From Chloroflexota bacterium (GTDB taxonomy: Bacteria; Chloroflexota; UBA6077; FW602-bin22; CADDYW01), in NCBI GenBank assembly GCA_902810745.1, contig CADDYW010000001.1:153470-217469 (forward strand): DNA of 64,000 bases, given 5' to 3'. The notes below the pieces were generated by a model. That model was not told the origin of the DNA and made no database searches. It was given only the letters and a program-made list of their open reading frames with translations. Positions 1-8,300 of the stretch are shown piece by piece. The first letter of the stretch is position 1. Each line of letters starts with the position of its first letter. Made by a program: the position numbers and the translations under genes.

Positions 1-491
1 TGCTGGTGAAGAGCAGCAGCCAGATCCTGCACGAAGGACGTCAGAGCCTGACGATCGGCTGGGAGAACCCCTTCTAGATCGAGGGTAATTCCATCATAGC
101 CGTGACGAGCCGTCGCCGTGACGATGCGACCGACCACCTGCTTCCGGATATCGGCGTTGGAGAGCACCGGCGAAAGATCGGCATAGCGCACGCGGTTCTG
201 TACCAGAGGGAGCAGACGCTTCTTATCCTTCACGATCAGCGCATCGATCGCCGGATCGTCGCTGTCGACGAGTGTGCCATCCCCTTCGATCCCAAAGTAA
301 TTCGGGACCACGACGTCGATCTGACTCAGGTGCTGGATGAGCGACGTACGCGACTCGGGGTCGTAGCTCACGTAGAATGCCCAGTACTCGTGCGCCGTCG
401 CGCCCTCGGCAACCGCGGGCTGATCTGCTGACTGGTAAAACAAAAGGAGAACAGAAGCAGTCGCAATCAGCAAGCGCAGACGCCGGCCCAC
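1..491 (-). CDS. GH18-like exported glycosidase or spore-germination-type hydrolase, C-terminus outside window
   Basis: The frame runs off the left edge, leaving 163 codons. I chose GTG at 489-491 because AGGGAGG lies 9 nt upstream. The first 28 residues form a signal peptide or anchor, and the mature part begins around the HEYWAFYVSY segment. A (beta/alpha) pattern follows, and DGITLDLE near residue 140 matches the GH18 catalytic signature DGxxxDxE, whose Glu is the acid/base. GH18 members cleave chitin or peptidoglycan glycans or, in YaaH-like proteins, act on spore or wall material. The substrate cannot be named from this fragment. Confidence 0.7.
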   Translation of the reverse strand, partial: MGRRLRLLIATASVLLLFYQSADQPAVAEGATAHEYWAFYVSYDPESRTSLIQHLSQIDVVVPNYFGIEGDGTLVDSDDPAIDALIVKDKKRLLPLVQNRVRYADLSPVLSNADIRKQVVGRIVTATARHGYDGITLDLEGVLPADRQALTSFVQDLAAALHQ

Positions 492-856
492 GGTCTCCGA
501 CCTCCCTGATCATTACCGGACCAGTATAGTCGAGTACCGGGACTGGGCACATTTTGAGGGAATAAAAAAACCAAGGGATCGAGGCCATTCACCAAACCTC
601 GCCCCTCGGCGCCAGAGTGAGATAAGTAATGAACCCGACCGCGCGACGTAATCGTCGAGGATCAGGCGTTGAAAGTATCGCTCCCGAGCGTATGATCGGG
701 AAGGCTGTGTGGACGAACTCTCGCGGTCGTCAGTAAGAGGTGGACAGAGGGCGCGGTCACTGCCCACCTCAAACCGCTGGATTGTTCATCCGTCTTAGAT
801 ATTAGGAGGTCGAGGAGAGAAAGTATGTCAGGGAACCCATGCAACTTTTGTAGGGC
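492..856. other. Intergenic region without a recognised feature
   Basis: The stretch lies between divergent genes. Short open frames here lack a ribosome-binding site and any family resemblance. I see no tRNA, terminator or repeat. Promoters for the leftward GH18-like gene probably lie here, but no convincing -35/-10 pair was found. Confidence 0.4.
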
Positions 857-884
857 TTTACCTGACGCGGCAAGCGACTATGCT
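857..884 (+). promoter_or_regulatory. Probable sigma70-type promoter for the HD-domain gene
   Basis: TTTACC (857-862) and TATGCT (879-884) are separated by 16 bp. Transcription would start near 891, leaving a leader of about 180 nt before the ATG at 1069. Confidence 0.4.
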
Positions 885-897
885 AAACTAGCTCCGA

Positions 898-941
898 GGT
901 GAGACGTGCCCACCGTGGACTCACCGCAGAGCCGCGGGCAC
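898..941 (+). promoter_or_regulatory. Possible pseudoknot at the 5' end of the HD gene leader
   Basis: GGTGAG (898-903) can pair with CTCACC (920-925). GTGCCC (906-911), inside that loop, can pair with GGGCAC (936-941). This is H-type pseudoknot topology, starting a few bases after the predicted transcription start. It matches no riboswitch class I recognise. Confidence 0.3.
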
Positions 942-1068
942 GATCGAGGGAGGCACGAGACGCTGCCCCAACGCCTGCGCGTCGCGAGCGAGCCGGCCGA
1001 GTTTATCGCTTGACGGTCCACGCGCGACAATCGCGGTCCACCGCCGACATCAGGAGGTCGTTCACTCG

Positions 1069-2076
1069 ATGGCAATCGGTCAATCAGTTCTCACGTCGCG
1101 AGATCGGGCGGTCCTGGCCGAGCTGGAAGCACTCGTGCGAGAGACCTACCAGCTATGGGACCAGGTTTGGGTTGGGTTCTCGTGGCGCAACTATACATTC
1201 GATCACGTTATGCGCGTTCGAAACCTCGCCCGAACGATCGCGGGGCACGAAGGTGGCGATCTACGAGTTCTTGAATTCGCAGCGACCCTGCACGACATCA
1301 CCAAGTCGTACGATGGCGAGATCTTGATGCGTGACGGAAAGCGCGTCCTCGACGCCGACGGCTTCTGGATCAACGAGAAGATACCCCCGGCGCGCCAGAA
1401 TCGGGTCACCATACTTTATGAGCAGCTTGGACTCTCGGAAACGGTCCACCATTACTCCGGCAGTCAGATTGCCCGTGCACTTCTGCAAGAGTACGGTTAC
1501 GACGAGAACTTCTGCGCCGCGACCCGCGAGATCATTCTCGCGCACCTGAAGCCGCTTCCGACGTCGACACCGGCCGCCCTCGCACTGTACGATGCCGACA
1601 CGATCGACGCGAATATCGGCCTACCCGCGTTTTACCGCAATGTGCGCATCACACTGCACCGAATGGAGCAGGATTTCGCTCGACGCGGCGAGAGTTTGGA
1701 CGAACACCTGGCTCATCACCTGCGCGAGTTTCTCAGCTCCTACCTGCAGGAAAGGATCGTGCCGTGGATCGACGGGAAACGCACTGACTTCCTCGGACGG
1801 CTCACCACGGGATCAGGTCGCGCGATCGCCGAAGATCGGCTTCGAAGCCTCGTCGAGGATGTCCAGGCGATCATCGACGAGCTGACAGACTACGATTCAC
1901 AGATCGAGCGCGGTCGCCTCGCGATCGTTCGGCGATTTGTCGAGCAGCGCGTGAATCCGTCGCTCACGGAAGAGATCGACTACCTGGCGACTGAGTGGGC
2001 GCAGCAGGTGTCTCCGACGCCGGGCGCGCTCGCCCTGATCGATCGGTACCGAGAGGAGATCGCAGGCGAGCGATAG
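1069..2076 (+). CDS. HD-domain phosphohydrolase
   Basis: This is a 335-residue soluble protein. CAGGAGG lies 11 nt upstream of the ATG. The N-terminal half carries an HD domain: His in FDHVMRV (about residue 46), the His-Asp pair in TLHDITK (about 74-75), a further His in ILAHLKP, and Asp in LYDADTID. This is the usual metal-binding set for hydrolysing nucleotides or other phosphate esters. The C-terminal third (about 230-335) is helical and unrecognised. The gene stands alone under its own promoter, has a structured leader, and converges on the hydroxylase genes. The substrate is unknown. Confidence 0.8.
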   Translation: MAIGQSVLTSRDRAVLAELEALVRETYQLWDQVWVGFSWRNYTFDHVMRVRNLARTIAGHEGGDLRVLEFAATLHDITKSYDGEILMRDGKRVLDADGFWINEKIPPARQNRVTILYEQLGLSETVHHYSGSQIARALLQEYGYDENFCAATREIILAHLKPLPTSTPAALALYDADTIDANIGLPAFYRNVRITLHRMEQDFARRGESLDEHLAHHLREFLSSYLQERIVPWIDGKRTDFLGRLTTGSGRAIAEDRLRSLVEDVQAIIDELTDYDSQIERGRLAIVRRFVEQRVNPSLTEEIDYLATEWAQQVSPTPGALALIDRYREEIAGER

Positions 2077-2101
2077 TCCACCATGAAGGGCCCGCGGGGA
2101 A

Positions 2102-3082
2102 TTACCCGGCCAGGGACGCGACCTGTTCGAGTGCTCGTTTGACCAGCGCCTGCGAAAGACGGACCTTGTACCCGTTCATCGACAATGGCCGAGCGCCGTC
2201 AGTAGCCGCGGCACTTGCTCGCGCGATAGTCTGCCGATCGAGCGGCCGCCCGAGCAGCTCTCGCTGCGCAGCCGGGGCCCGCCAGGGCACCGGTGCCACG
2301 CCTCCGAGTACGATGCTCGCCGACCCGACGCGTCCACTGTGCACCGAGATGACGCACGCGACGCTGGCGAGGGCAAACGCGAAGTCCGCCCGATCCATTG
2401 CCTTGAGGAAGACACCGCGTTCCTCGGCAGTGGGCAACGGGATCTCGACAAGACTCAGGATCTCATCTTGTCTCAGGCAGGTGAGCGAGCGATGTCCATC
2501 CACGGGACGCGTGAAGAACTGGTCGATTGAGATTGTCCTTTCGCCGTCGGGGCCGACGATCGCCGCTCGGGCGTTCAATGCCACCAGCGACGTGGCGGGA
2601 TCCGACGGGTGGACGGAAAAGCAGGGCCCGCCCCCCAGAATCGCGTGCTGCCGGTTGTCGCCGCTCTCGGCAGGGCAGTGCTCACCACCCTTGAGCCAGC
2701 AACGAAATGGTCCGCGAAAGTACCAGCAGCGCGACTCCTGGCACAGACTTCCTCCCAGGGTCGCGGCGCTGCGAATCTGAGGCGACGCGGATTGCTCGAT
2801 CGCCTCGGCAAGAACCGACGCGTTGCTCCGGACGAGGGGATGTGCCGCGACGTCCTCGAGGCGCGCGAGTGCCCCGATCCGCAGAAAATTATCCTGGACG
2901 CTAATCCGGTCGCATCCCGGGACCGTCTTGAGATTGATTAGCCGATCAGGAGCACGTATACCAAGGCGCATCTCTGGAATCAGATCTGTCCCGCCCGCGA
3001 TCAAACGGGCTTCGGGATCAAAGCCGAGCAGCTCAACTGCTTCGGCCAGGGTGAAAACGTCGACGTGCTCAAACGCGCGCAC
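2102..3082 (-). CDS. Molybdenum hydroxylase FAD-binding (medium) subunit with extra Cys cluster
   Basis: The 326-residue FAD subunit belongs to the xanthine dehydrogenase / 4-hydroxybenzoyl-CoA reductase family. It passes electrons between FAD and the 2Fe-2S subunit. AGGTDL (about 29-34) and ATLGGSL (107-113) are the FAD pyrophosphate-binding motifs. Cys114, 119, 128, 136 and 154 lie in an insertion after the second motif. That is where HcrB of 4-hydroxybenzoyl-CoA reductase holds an extra 4Fe-4S cluster. I chose GTG at 3080-3082 because AGGAGAAGG precedes it, although the frame is open further upstream. It overlaps the end of the large subunit gene by 14 bp, indicating translational coupling. 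Confidence 0.85.
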   Translation of the reverse strand: MRAFEHVDVFTLAEAVELLGFDPEARLIAGGTDLIPEMRLGIRAPDRLINLKTVPGCDRISVQDNFLRIGALARLEDVAAHPLVRSNASVLAEAIEQSASPQIRSAATLGGSLCQESRCWYFRGPFRCWLKGGEHCPAESGDNRQHAILGGGPCFSVHPSDPATSLVALNARAAIVGPDGERTISIDQFFTRPVDGHRSLTCLRQDEILSLVEIPLPTAEERGVFLKAMDRADFAFALASVACVISVHSGRVGSASIVLGGVAPVPWRAPAAQRELLGRPLDRQTIARASAAATDGARPLSMNGYKVRLSQALVKRALEQVASLAG

Positions 3083-5390
3083 GGGCCTTCTCCTGTCCGC
3101 GTTCTCGACCGAGGGCGTCGAGGATCTTCGCGCGGGTGATTGGCAAGGTCGTGATGCGAACGCCAATTGCATCCGCGACAGCGTTCGCGATCGCCGCGGC
3201 ACACGGAATGATCGGTGGCTCGCCGAGCCCCTTCACGCCCAGCGTGTTGTCGATCATGTCGATATCTCCGAGGAAGCGTCCATCGATGCGCGGAACGTCG
3301 GCGATGGTGGGAATGAGGTAGGTTTCCAGGTTCGGGTTCAGAACCACACCGGTCTGAGGGTCTATCACCAGCTCCTCCGTCAAGCCATAGCCGATCCCTT
3401 GCGTCACGCCACCCGCCACCTGGCTCGATGCCTGAAGCGGGCTGATCAGGCGTCCGCAGTCGTGGACGGCAACGTAGCTCACCAGAAATACCGCGCCGGT
3501 CTCGAGATCGACCTCCACCTCGACAAAATGGGCGCCGAAGGTCCGAATCGACACGTCTCTGGGATTGGGTGCACGATCGCCCTGTCCGACAATCGAGAAC
3601 GGGCTTACCCGACCCAGGATCTCCGCGAGAGCGATACGCTGCTCCCCGGCCGGCCCGATGCAGATGTCGCTTTCACGAATCGCGAGCATCTCGACCGGCT
3701 GCTTGAGCTCCAGCGCGGCGACCTCCAGCACTGTCTTCTTGACTGACTCTGCCGCGCGCTGGACCGCTGGTCCAACGGACGCGACCGTCTGCGAGCCGGC
3801 GCTGGTTGGCGCGTAGGGCCCCGCGGCCGAGTCGCCCTCGCTGACCCGCACGTCAGAGAGGCGGAGTCCGAGCTCCTCCGCGGCAATCTGAGCCAGGGCG
3901 GTCTTCGTGCCAGTCCCGATATCCTGCGAGCCAAGGACGACGTCGACGGTTCCATCGGAGCTCATCTTGATCCAGGCGTAGGCTGGCGGTCCGCCACCCC
4001 CTCCCCAGATCTGCGTCGCCATCCCCCGCCCGCGGCGTCGGTTCGGATGGCTGGGCGGGGGTTTCGGACGATCCCAGCCGATCACCGCGGCGCCAAGACG
4101 ATAGGCCTCGTCGAGAGGCTTGGACGAATACTGCTCATTGCGCGCCTGATCGTAATCCACGTAGTTCCGCTCGCGTAGGGTCAGGGGATCGAGATTCAGC
4201 TTTCGCGCAAGGAGATCCATCGCCGACTCGAGTGCGAATGAGCCTTCGGTGTAGCCCGGGCCGCGAAAGGCACGGGCCGGCGCGAGGTTCGTGTAGACAG
4301 ACGTCTCCTCCGTCCTCACGTTGGGACAGCGATAGAGGTCGCGAGACGGCCCGGTCACGCTCATCGCGTGATCGCCGTAGCTCCCGATACCCGCGACAGC
4401 GGTGTGCTCGATGAAAGTCAGCGTCCCATCCCGTCGCGCGCCCAGGCGCAGGTGCTGGACCGTGGCCTCACGGTGGCCGGTCGCAGTACTCTCGGAATAG
4501 CGATCGAGCGTGAGCTTTACCGGGCGCCCCGTCTCGCGAGCCAGCAGAGCCGGGATCACGACTTCTTCGCCCGCGAACTGCTTACTACCGAATCCTCCTC
4601 CGACGGTCGTCGAGATCACACGGATACGATTGCGCGGAATCCGCAGCAGCCTCGAAAGGTCATCCGCGACCGCCGAGATTCCCTGCGTCGACGTCCAGAC
4701 GGTGAGCTCGTCGTCATCCCATCGGCAGACGGCGCAATGAGGCTCGAAGCACTGATGCAGGACCTCCTGGGTGCGAAACTCGGCCTCCACCACTACCTCT
4801 GCCTCGACCTCGCCCTGTCGAAAACTCCCGCGTTGATAGATCCGCGGGTTATGTGGCGCCGAGCGATTCCCACACGGCTGCACAAGGGGAGCACCATTCT
4901 GCACGGCAAGCGCCGGGTCCACGGCGAAGGGTAGCTCCTCATAGCTCACGCTGATCTGAGCGAGAGCCTCCGCTGCCACCTCTTCGGACTCGGCTGCCAC
5001 GGCGGCGACGGCCTGCCCGTAATAGCGCAGGGTGCGATCGAAGAGAGGCTGTCCGTTGGCAAGAATAATCTCAGGTGTACAGCGGTAGCAGATGACCGAT
5101 CGAGCACCTGGCACCGCCGCGGCACGGCTGGTATCGATCCGCTTGATTCGCGCGTGAGCGTGGGGACTCCGCATCACCCGCGTGAACAGCATCCCCGGCA
5201 GAAAGATGTCCTCCGTGTACACCGCGCGACCGGTCACCTTGCCGACCGCGTCGACCCGCGGGACCGCTCGGCCCACCACGGCGAGCTCGGCATTCGACCC
5301 CCACGGTGTCGCCTCCTCGCCCGACCAGATCGTGTGGCGCTCATAAACGTGACCTTCGATCTCGACCTGATTTGTCACAACCCGCGTCAC
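3069..5390 (-). CDS. Molybdenum hydroxylase molybdopterin-binding (large) subunit
   Basis: The 773-residue subunit carries the Mo cofactor and the active site, hydroxylating or dehydroxylating an unidentified aromatic or heterocyclic substrate. The aldehyde oxidase/xanthine dehydrogenase a/b hammerhead domain (about 30-140) is followed by the cofactor-binding domains. VGGGFGSKQ is the conserved cofactor loop, and GLGEPP near residue 720 holds the catalytic Glu. CoxL's AYRCAGR loop is absent, so CO dehydrogenase is unlikely. The GTG start at 5388-5390 has TGGAGG 7 nt upstream. It is the middle gene of a small-large-medium operon. Substrate class is unresolved. Confidence 0.88.
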   Translation of the reverse strand: MTRVVTNQVEIEGHVYERHTIWSGEEATPWGSNAELAVVGRAVPRVDAVGKVTGRAVYTEDIFLPGMLFTRVMRSPHAHARIKRIDTSRAAAVPGARSVICYRCTPEIILANGQPLFDRTLRYYGQAVAAVAAESEEVAAEALAQISVSYEELPFAVDPALAVQNGAPLVQPCGNRSAPHNPRIYQRGSFRQGEVEAEVVVEAEFRTQEVLHQCFEPHCAVCRWDDDELTVWTSTQGISAVADDLSRLLRIPRNRIRVISTTVGGGFGSKQFAGEEVVIPALLARETGRPVKLTLDRYSESTATGHREATVQHLRLGARRDGTLTFIEHTAVAGIGSYGDHAMSVTGPSRDLYRCPNVRTEETSVYTNLAPARAFRGPGYTEGSFALESAMDLLARKLNLDPLTLRERNYVDYDQARNEQYSSKPLDEAYRLGAAVIGWDRPKPPPSHPNRRRGRGMATQIWGGGGGPPAYAWIKMSSDGTVDVVLGSQDIGTGTKTALAQIAAEELGLRLSDVRVSEGDSAAGPYAPTSAGSQTVASVGPAVQRAAESVKKTVLEVAALELKQPVEMLAIRESDICIGPAGEQRIALAEILGRVSPFSIVGQGDRAPNPRDVSIRTFGAHFVEVEVDLETGAVFLVSYVAVHDCGRLISPLQASSQVAGGVTQGIGYGLTEELVIDPQTGVVLNPNLETYLIPTIADVPRIDGRFLGDIDMIDNTLGVKGLGEPPIIPCAAAIANAVADAIGVRITTLPITRAKILDALGRERGQEKARARV

Positions 5391-5469
5391 TATACGCCTC
5401 CAGGTAAATGCCTCGCCAACGACTCTCCTTCTGGCTCATCGTTGCCGACCATTTCCCGTACCCCGATGC

Positions 5470-6108
5470 TCAGCCAGGTCGCGGAGTGTCTTTCGGTGGC
5501 CGCCAGCGACCGCGGGGGCGGCGCGACGTCTGCCCCGGCTGGTCCGGAGCGCCTGACGGACGCGCCGCCAGCGGGCGCGTGTCGGGGGCAGCGGGATCCA
5601 GCGATCGGGATGGGTTTGGATCGTGGGTGGACGCGAGGCTCCGAATCGCCTGGACAATATTGGTGTACGTCCCGCACCGACAGAGATTGCCGGCCATCGC
5701 GTGGCGAATCTCCTCATCGCTGGGCCGAGGATTGCGGGCGAGCAGCGCCTTTGCCGCCAGCACCTGTCCGGGCGTGCAGAAGCCGCACTGGACCGCATCG
5801 AAGCGAATGAATGCCTCCTGGACCGGATCCAGTCGACCATCAGCCGCGAGCCCTTCGATCGTGGTGATCTCGTGCCCCTCGCACTCGAGTGCGAGCGTGA
5901 TGCACGCGTCGATCGGCCGGCCGTCCAGGAGAACAGTACACGCGCCACACTCTCCAAGATTGCAGACCCGTTTGGTACCGGTCAGGCCGAGGTCGAGTCG
6001 AAGAGCGTCAAGCAACGACCGACGCGGATCAAGGCTGAGGTGGTAGACGGACCGATTGATCTGCAGCCGAACCGGGACCGGACCTGGACCGGCCACCGTC
6101 ACCATCAT
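5470..6108 (-). CDS. Molybdenum hydroxylase 2Fe-2S (small) subunit
   Basis: The first gene of the hydroxylase operon encodes the electron-transfer subunit. A plant-type ferredoxin domain holds Cys49, 54, 57 and 69 (one 2Fe-2S). A helical domain holds Cys108, 111, 143 and 145 (second 2Fe-2S; motif CGFCTPG then LCRCG). I chose the first ATG of ATGATG at 6106-6108 because CAGGTGG precedes it; the frame stays open further upstream. The last 45 residues are Pro/Arg/Ser-rich and extend past the usual end of the family (near residue 160), which may be a genuine tail or a drifted end. A 79-bp gap separates it from the large subunit. Confidence 0.82.
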   Translation of the reverse strand: MMVTVAGPGPVPVRLQINRSVYHLSLDPRRSLLDALRLDLGLTGTKRVCNLGECGACTVLLDGRPIDACITLALECEGHEITTIEGLAADGRLDPVQEAFIRFDAVQCGFCTPGQVLAAKALLARNPRPSDEEIRHAMAGNLCRCGTYTNIVQAIRSLASTHDPNPSRSLDPAAPDTRPLAARPSGAPDQPGQTSRRPRGRWRPPKDTPRPG

Positions 6109-6266
6109 GGCGCCACCTGCACGTGCTTTATCCATCGCTTCCGCCACCGGTTCATCCTCCATCTGGCGGGGGACCATGCGTACCGACACACGCTTCCGGT
6201 CAGGCAATTTAAAGACCACGAGATCCGAAGCCATCGCGAGCATCAGCCAGTCCCTCGGCATCGCGG

Positions 6267-6272
6267 TATAAT
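6267..6272 (+). promoter_or_regulatory. -10 element upstream of the trypsin-like gene
   Basis: A perfect TATAAT lies 34 bp before the ATG at 6306. No good -35 hexamer is visible at normal spacing. Confidence 0.4.
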
Positions 6273-6305
6273 CGGTCGTGACGGGCGCTGCCGCGAGGAG
6301 GAGCG

Positions 6306-7709
6306 ATGGGATGGCTGAGGACGGCACCAATGTCTCGCATCTTCTTTCGACTACTTGGTGCCCTCGGTGGCCTCGCAATACTCCTATCGCTCGCGTCTCC
6401 TGCCCTTGCGCAGGACGAGCCGATCACCCTGCCGGACTTCCCCATTCCGAACGGACACTTCTATACCCAGGCCAGTGGGCGCGGCAGCACGTTCGGCTTT
6501 CCGATCACGGACGGCGGCGGCGCCAACTTCAACAGCGAGTTCGTGCGCCTGGGCGGCGTGGCGCATCTTGGCTATCCCGCCTCCGAGCGATTCATCTTCG
6601 ACGGATTCGTCACCCAGGCCACGCAGAAGACCCTCCTTCAGTGGCGTCCAGAATCGGGCCGGGTAGCGTTTGTCAACGTCTTCGACGTCTTCACCGATCG
6701 CGGCCTCGACTCGGCGCTCGCCAAAACGCGTCTGATCCCCCCGACGGCCGACAATCGTGCCGACAGCGGCTTGACGTGGCCCGAGGTGCAGGCGCGCCAC
6801 CTCGCGATTCTGAACCAAAATTCCGCGATCAAAGCTCGCTATTTCGCCGACCCCGATCCGATCGACGACTTTGGCCTGCCCCAGGGGAGCGAAGACTTCG
6901 GCGGCGTCTTCGTGATTCGCTGCCAGCGAGCCGCGTTCCAGCAGTGGCGCATCAACACGTCGTTTGCCCGCGCGGGCGACGTCACGCAGGTCAACGCGGG
7001 CGACCTGGCCAAGGAGTTTGGGCTCGTCCCGGAAACGGCGACCACGCCAGTGCCAGCACCGGACCAGGTTGTCGCGCCACTCGGACAGGAGATTCGAGCT
7101 GATTCGACCACCGTAGCCGCGGTGAAGCGAGCGGCCGCCGTGGCACGCCCATCGCTTGTCCGGATCGACGTCGTGCTGCCAGATAGCACGGGGGTCGCCT
7201 CTGGGATCGTGATTGATCGTCGCGGAGTGATTCTGACGAACGCCCACGTCGTAGCGAATGCCATGCTCATCCGGGTCACGTTCGTCAACGGAACCGCGCT
7301 CGCGGCAACGGTCGCGGGGATCGATCCGGATAACGACATCGCGGTTCTGCGCGTGGACTCTACGGCGATCGGAAGTGGCGTCACTCCGGCGTCGATTACA
7401 GCCGGATCGAAGCTGCAGCCCGGGCAGCGGGTCGCGGCTCTCGGCTTCACCCCATTCTTTCCCGGGCAGCCGTCCGTCCGATTGGGTGTCTTCCAGACCG
7501 TACTCGCGGGTAGTCCATCCGTGCTCCGTTCGGACACGTACATCCTGCCCGGCGATAGCGGTGGGATGCTGCTGGACCTGAGCGGCCACGTCGTCGGAGT
7601 AAATGACGAGATCCGCTTCACCCGTCAGCCACAGCAGCCGCTGATCTCCTTTTCGATCGATGCCGCCGACGCGCTTCAGATTGCGCAGCGACTCCTGCAA
7701 GGTAGGTAG
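6306..7709 (+). CDS. Exported trypsin-like serine protease with N-terminal LGFP-like repeats
   Basis: The protein has 467 residues. AGGAGGAGC sits just before the ATG. Residues 1-36 are a signal peptide ending in ALAQ. Residues 60-240 contain GFP- and LGYP-type repeats like LGFP cell-wall-binding repeats. Residues 265-465 form a chymotrypsin-fold protease with His314 (TNAHVV), Asp344 (DNDIAVL) and Ser418 (PGDSGG), so the triad is complete. No PDZ domain follows, unlike HtrA/DegP. It lies 3 bp upstream of sbp and shares the division cluster's direction, suggesting a wall-associated protease made with FtsA/FtsZ. Substrates are unknown. Confidence 0.85.
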   Translation: MGWLRTAPMSRIFFRLLGALGGLAILLSLASPALAQDEPITLPDFPIPNGHFYTQASGRGSTFGFPITDGGGANFNSEFVRLGGVAHLGYPASERFIFDGFVTQATQKTLLQWRPESGRVAFVNVFDVFTDRGLDSALAKTRLIPPTADNRADSGLTWPEVQARHLAILNQNSAIKARYFADPDPIDDFGLPQGSEDFGGVFVIRCQRAAFQQWRINTSFARAGDVTQVNAGDLAKEFGLVPETATTPVPAPDQVVAPLGQEIRADSTTVAAVKRAAAVARPSLVRIDVVLPDSTGVASGIVIDRRGVILTNAHVVANAMLIRVTFVNGTALAATVAGIDPDNDIAVLRVDSTAIGSGVTPASITAGSKLQPGQRVAALGFTPFFPGQPSVRLGVFQTVLAGSPSVLRSDTYILPGDSGGMLLDLSGHVVGVNDEIRFTRQPQQPLISFSIDAADALQIAQRLLQGR

Positions 7710-7712
7710 CCC

Positions 7713-8081
7713 ATGTGGTTTCCGGCACTCGGCCTTCTTCTTGGTGTCTTGATCGGTCTGATGTTTTCTGTCTCGATCCCGGCGACGTTCGCGCGTTATA
7801 CGGCCATTGCCATCCTCGCGGCTCTCGACTCGATCCTCGGGGCAGCCCGCGCCGAGCTCGAACACGAGTACGATAGCCAGATCTTCCTATCTGGGCTGAT
7901 CTCGAACATGTTGCTGGCGGGGCTTTTGACCTACGTGGGAGACCGCCTCGGCGTTCAGCTCAACCTGGCGGCCGTGGTCGGATTCGGGGTGCGCGTCTTT
8001 ACGAATCTCGCCCGGATTCGGCGTCTCATCTTCTTTCACGCTCGCCAGTCGCGCCAGCAGACGAGCACAGAAAGTTCGTAA
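7713..8081 (+). CDS. sbp: Small basic membrane protein (Sbp/DUF1290 family)
   Basis: This 122-residue protein has about three membrane segments. Its opening (MWFPALGLLLGVLIGLMF) and its middle (IAILAALDSILGA, GFGVRVFTNLARIRR) match Sbp, which lies just upstream of ftsA in Bacillus and other Gram-positive genomes. Its molecular role is poorly known. It starts 3 bp after the protease gene stop, so the two are probably cotranscribed. The conserved linkage to ftsA supports a division or envelope role. Confidence 0.85.
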   Translation: MWFPALGLLLGVLIGLMFSVSIPATFARYTAIAILAALDSILGAARAELEHEYDSQIFLSGLISNMLLAGLLTYVGDRLGVQLNLAAVVGFGVRVFTNLARIRRLIFFHARQSRQQTSTESS

Positions 8082-8098
8082 AAGCGGAGGCGTACCTA

Positions 8099-8127
8099 TT
8101 GCCGGTCCCGGGTCGCCGTCGTATAAT
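8099..8127 (+). promoter_or_regulatory. Strong sigma70-type promoter for ftsA-ftsZ
   Basis: TTGCCG (8099-8104) and TATAAT (8122-8127) are 17 bp apart. Transcription would start near 8134 and give a GC-rich leader of about 165 nt before ftsA, in which I recognise no riboswitch. Confidence 0.75.
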
Positions 8128-8300
8128 GGGCGCTGCCTGTGGGACGAGCGGTAGGCACCCGGGACCCCTGCGGGTTGGGAGGTGGGACGATAGCCGCCTT
8201 TCCCCAATCACGTCGGAACGACCGCAGCACCCTCCGGCGAGTCCCTCTTGCTTTTGTACCGGTGGTTGTCCAGCCGCGCGAGGCCAAAGGTGGGGCGTAG

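Noticed and set aside
6384..7865. 493-codon open frame antisense to the protease gene
   Set aside because: High-GC shadow frame; Arg/Asp-rich composition without a family, while the plus strand encodes a complete serine protease.
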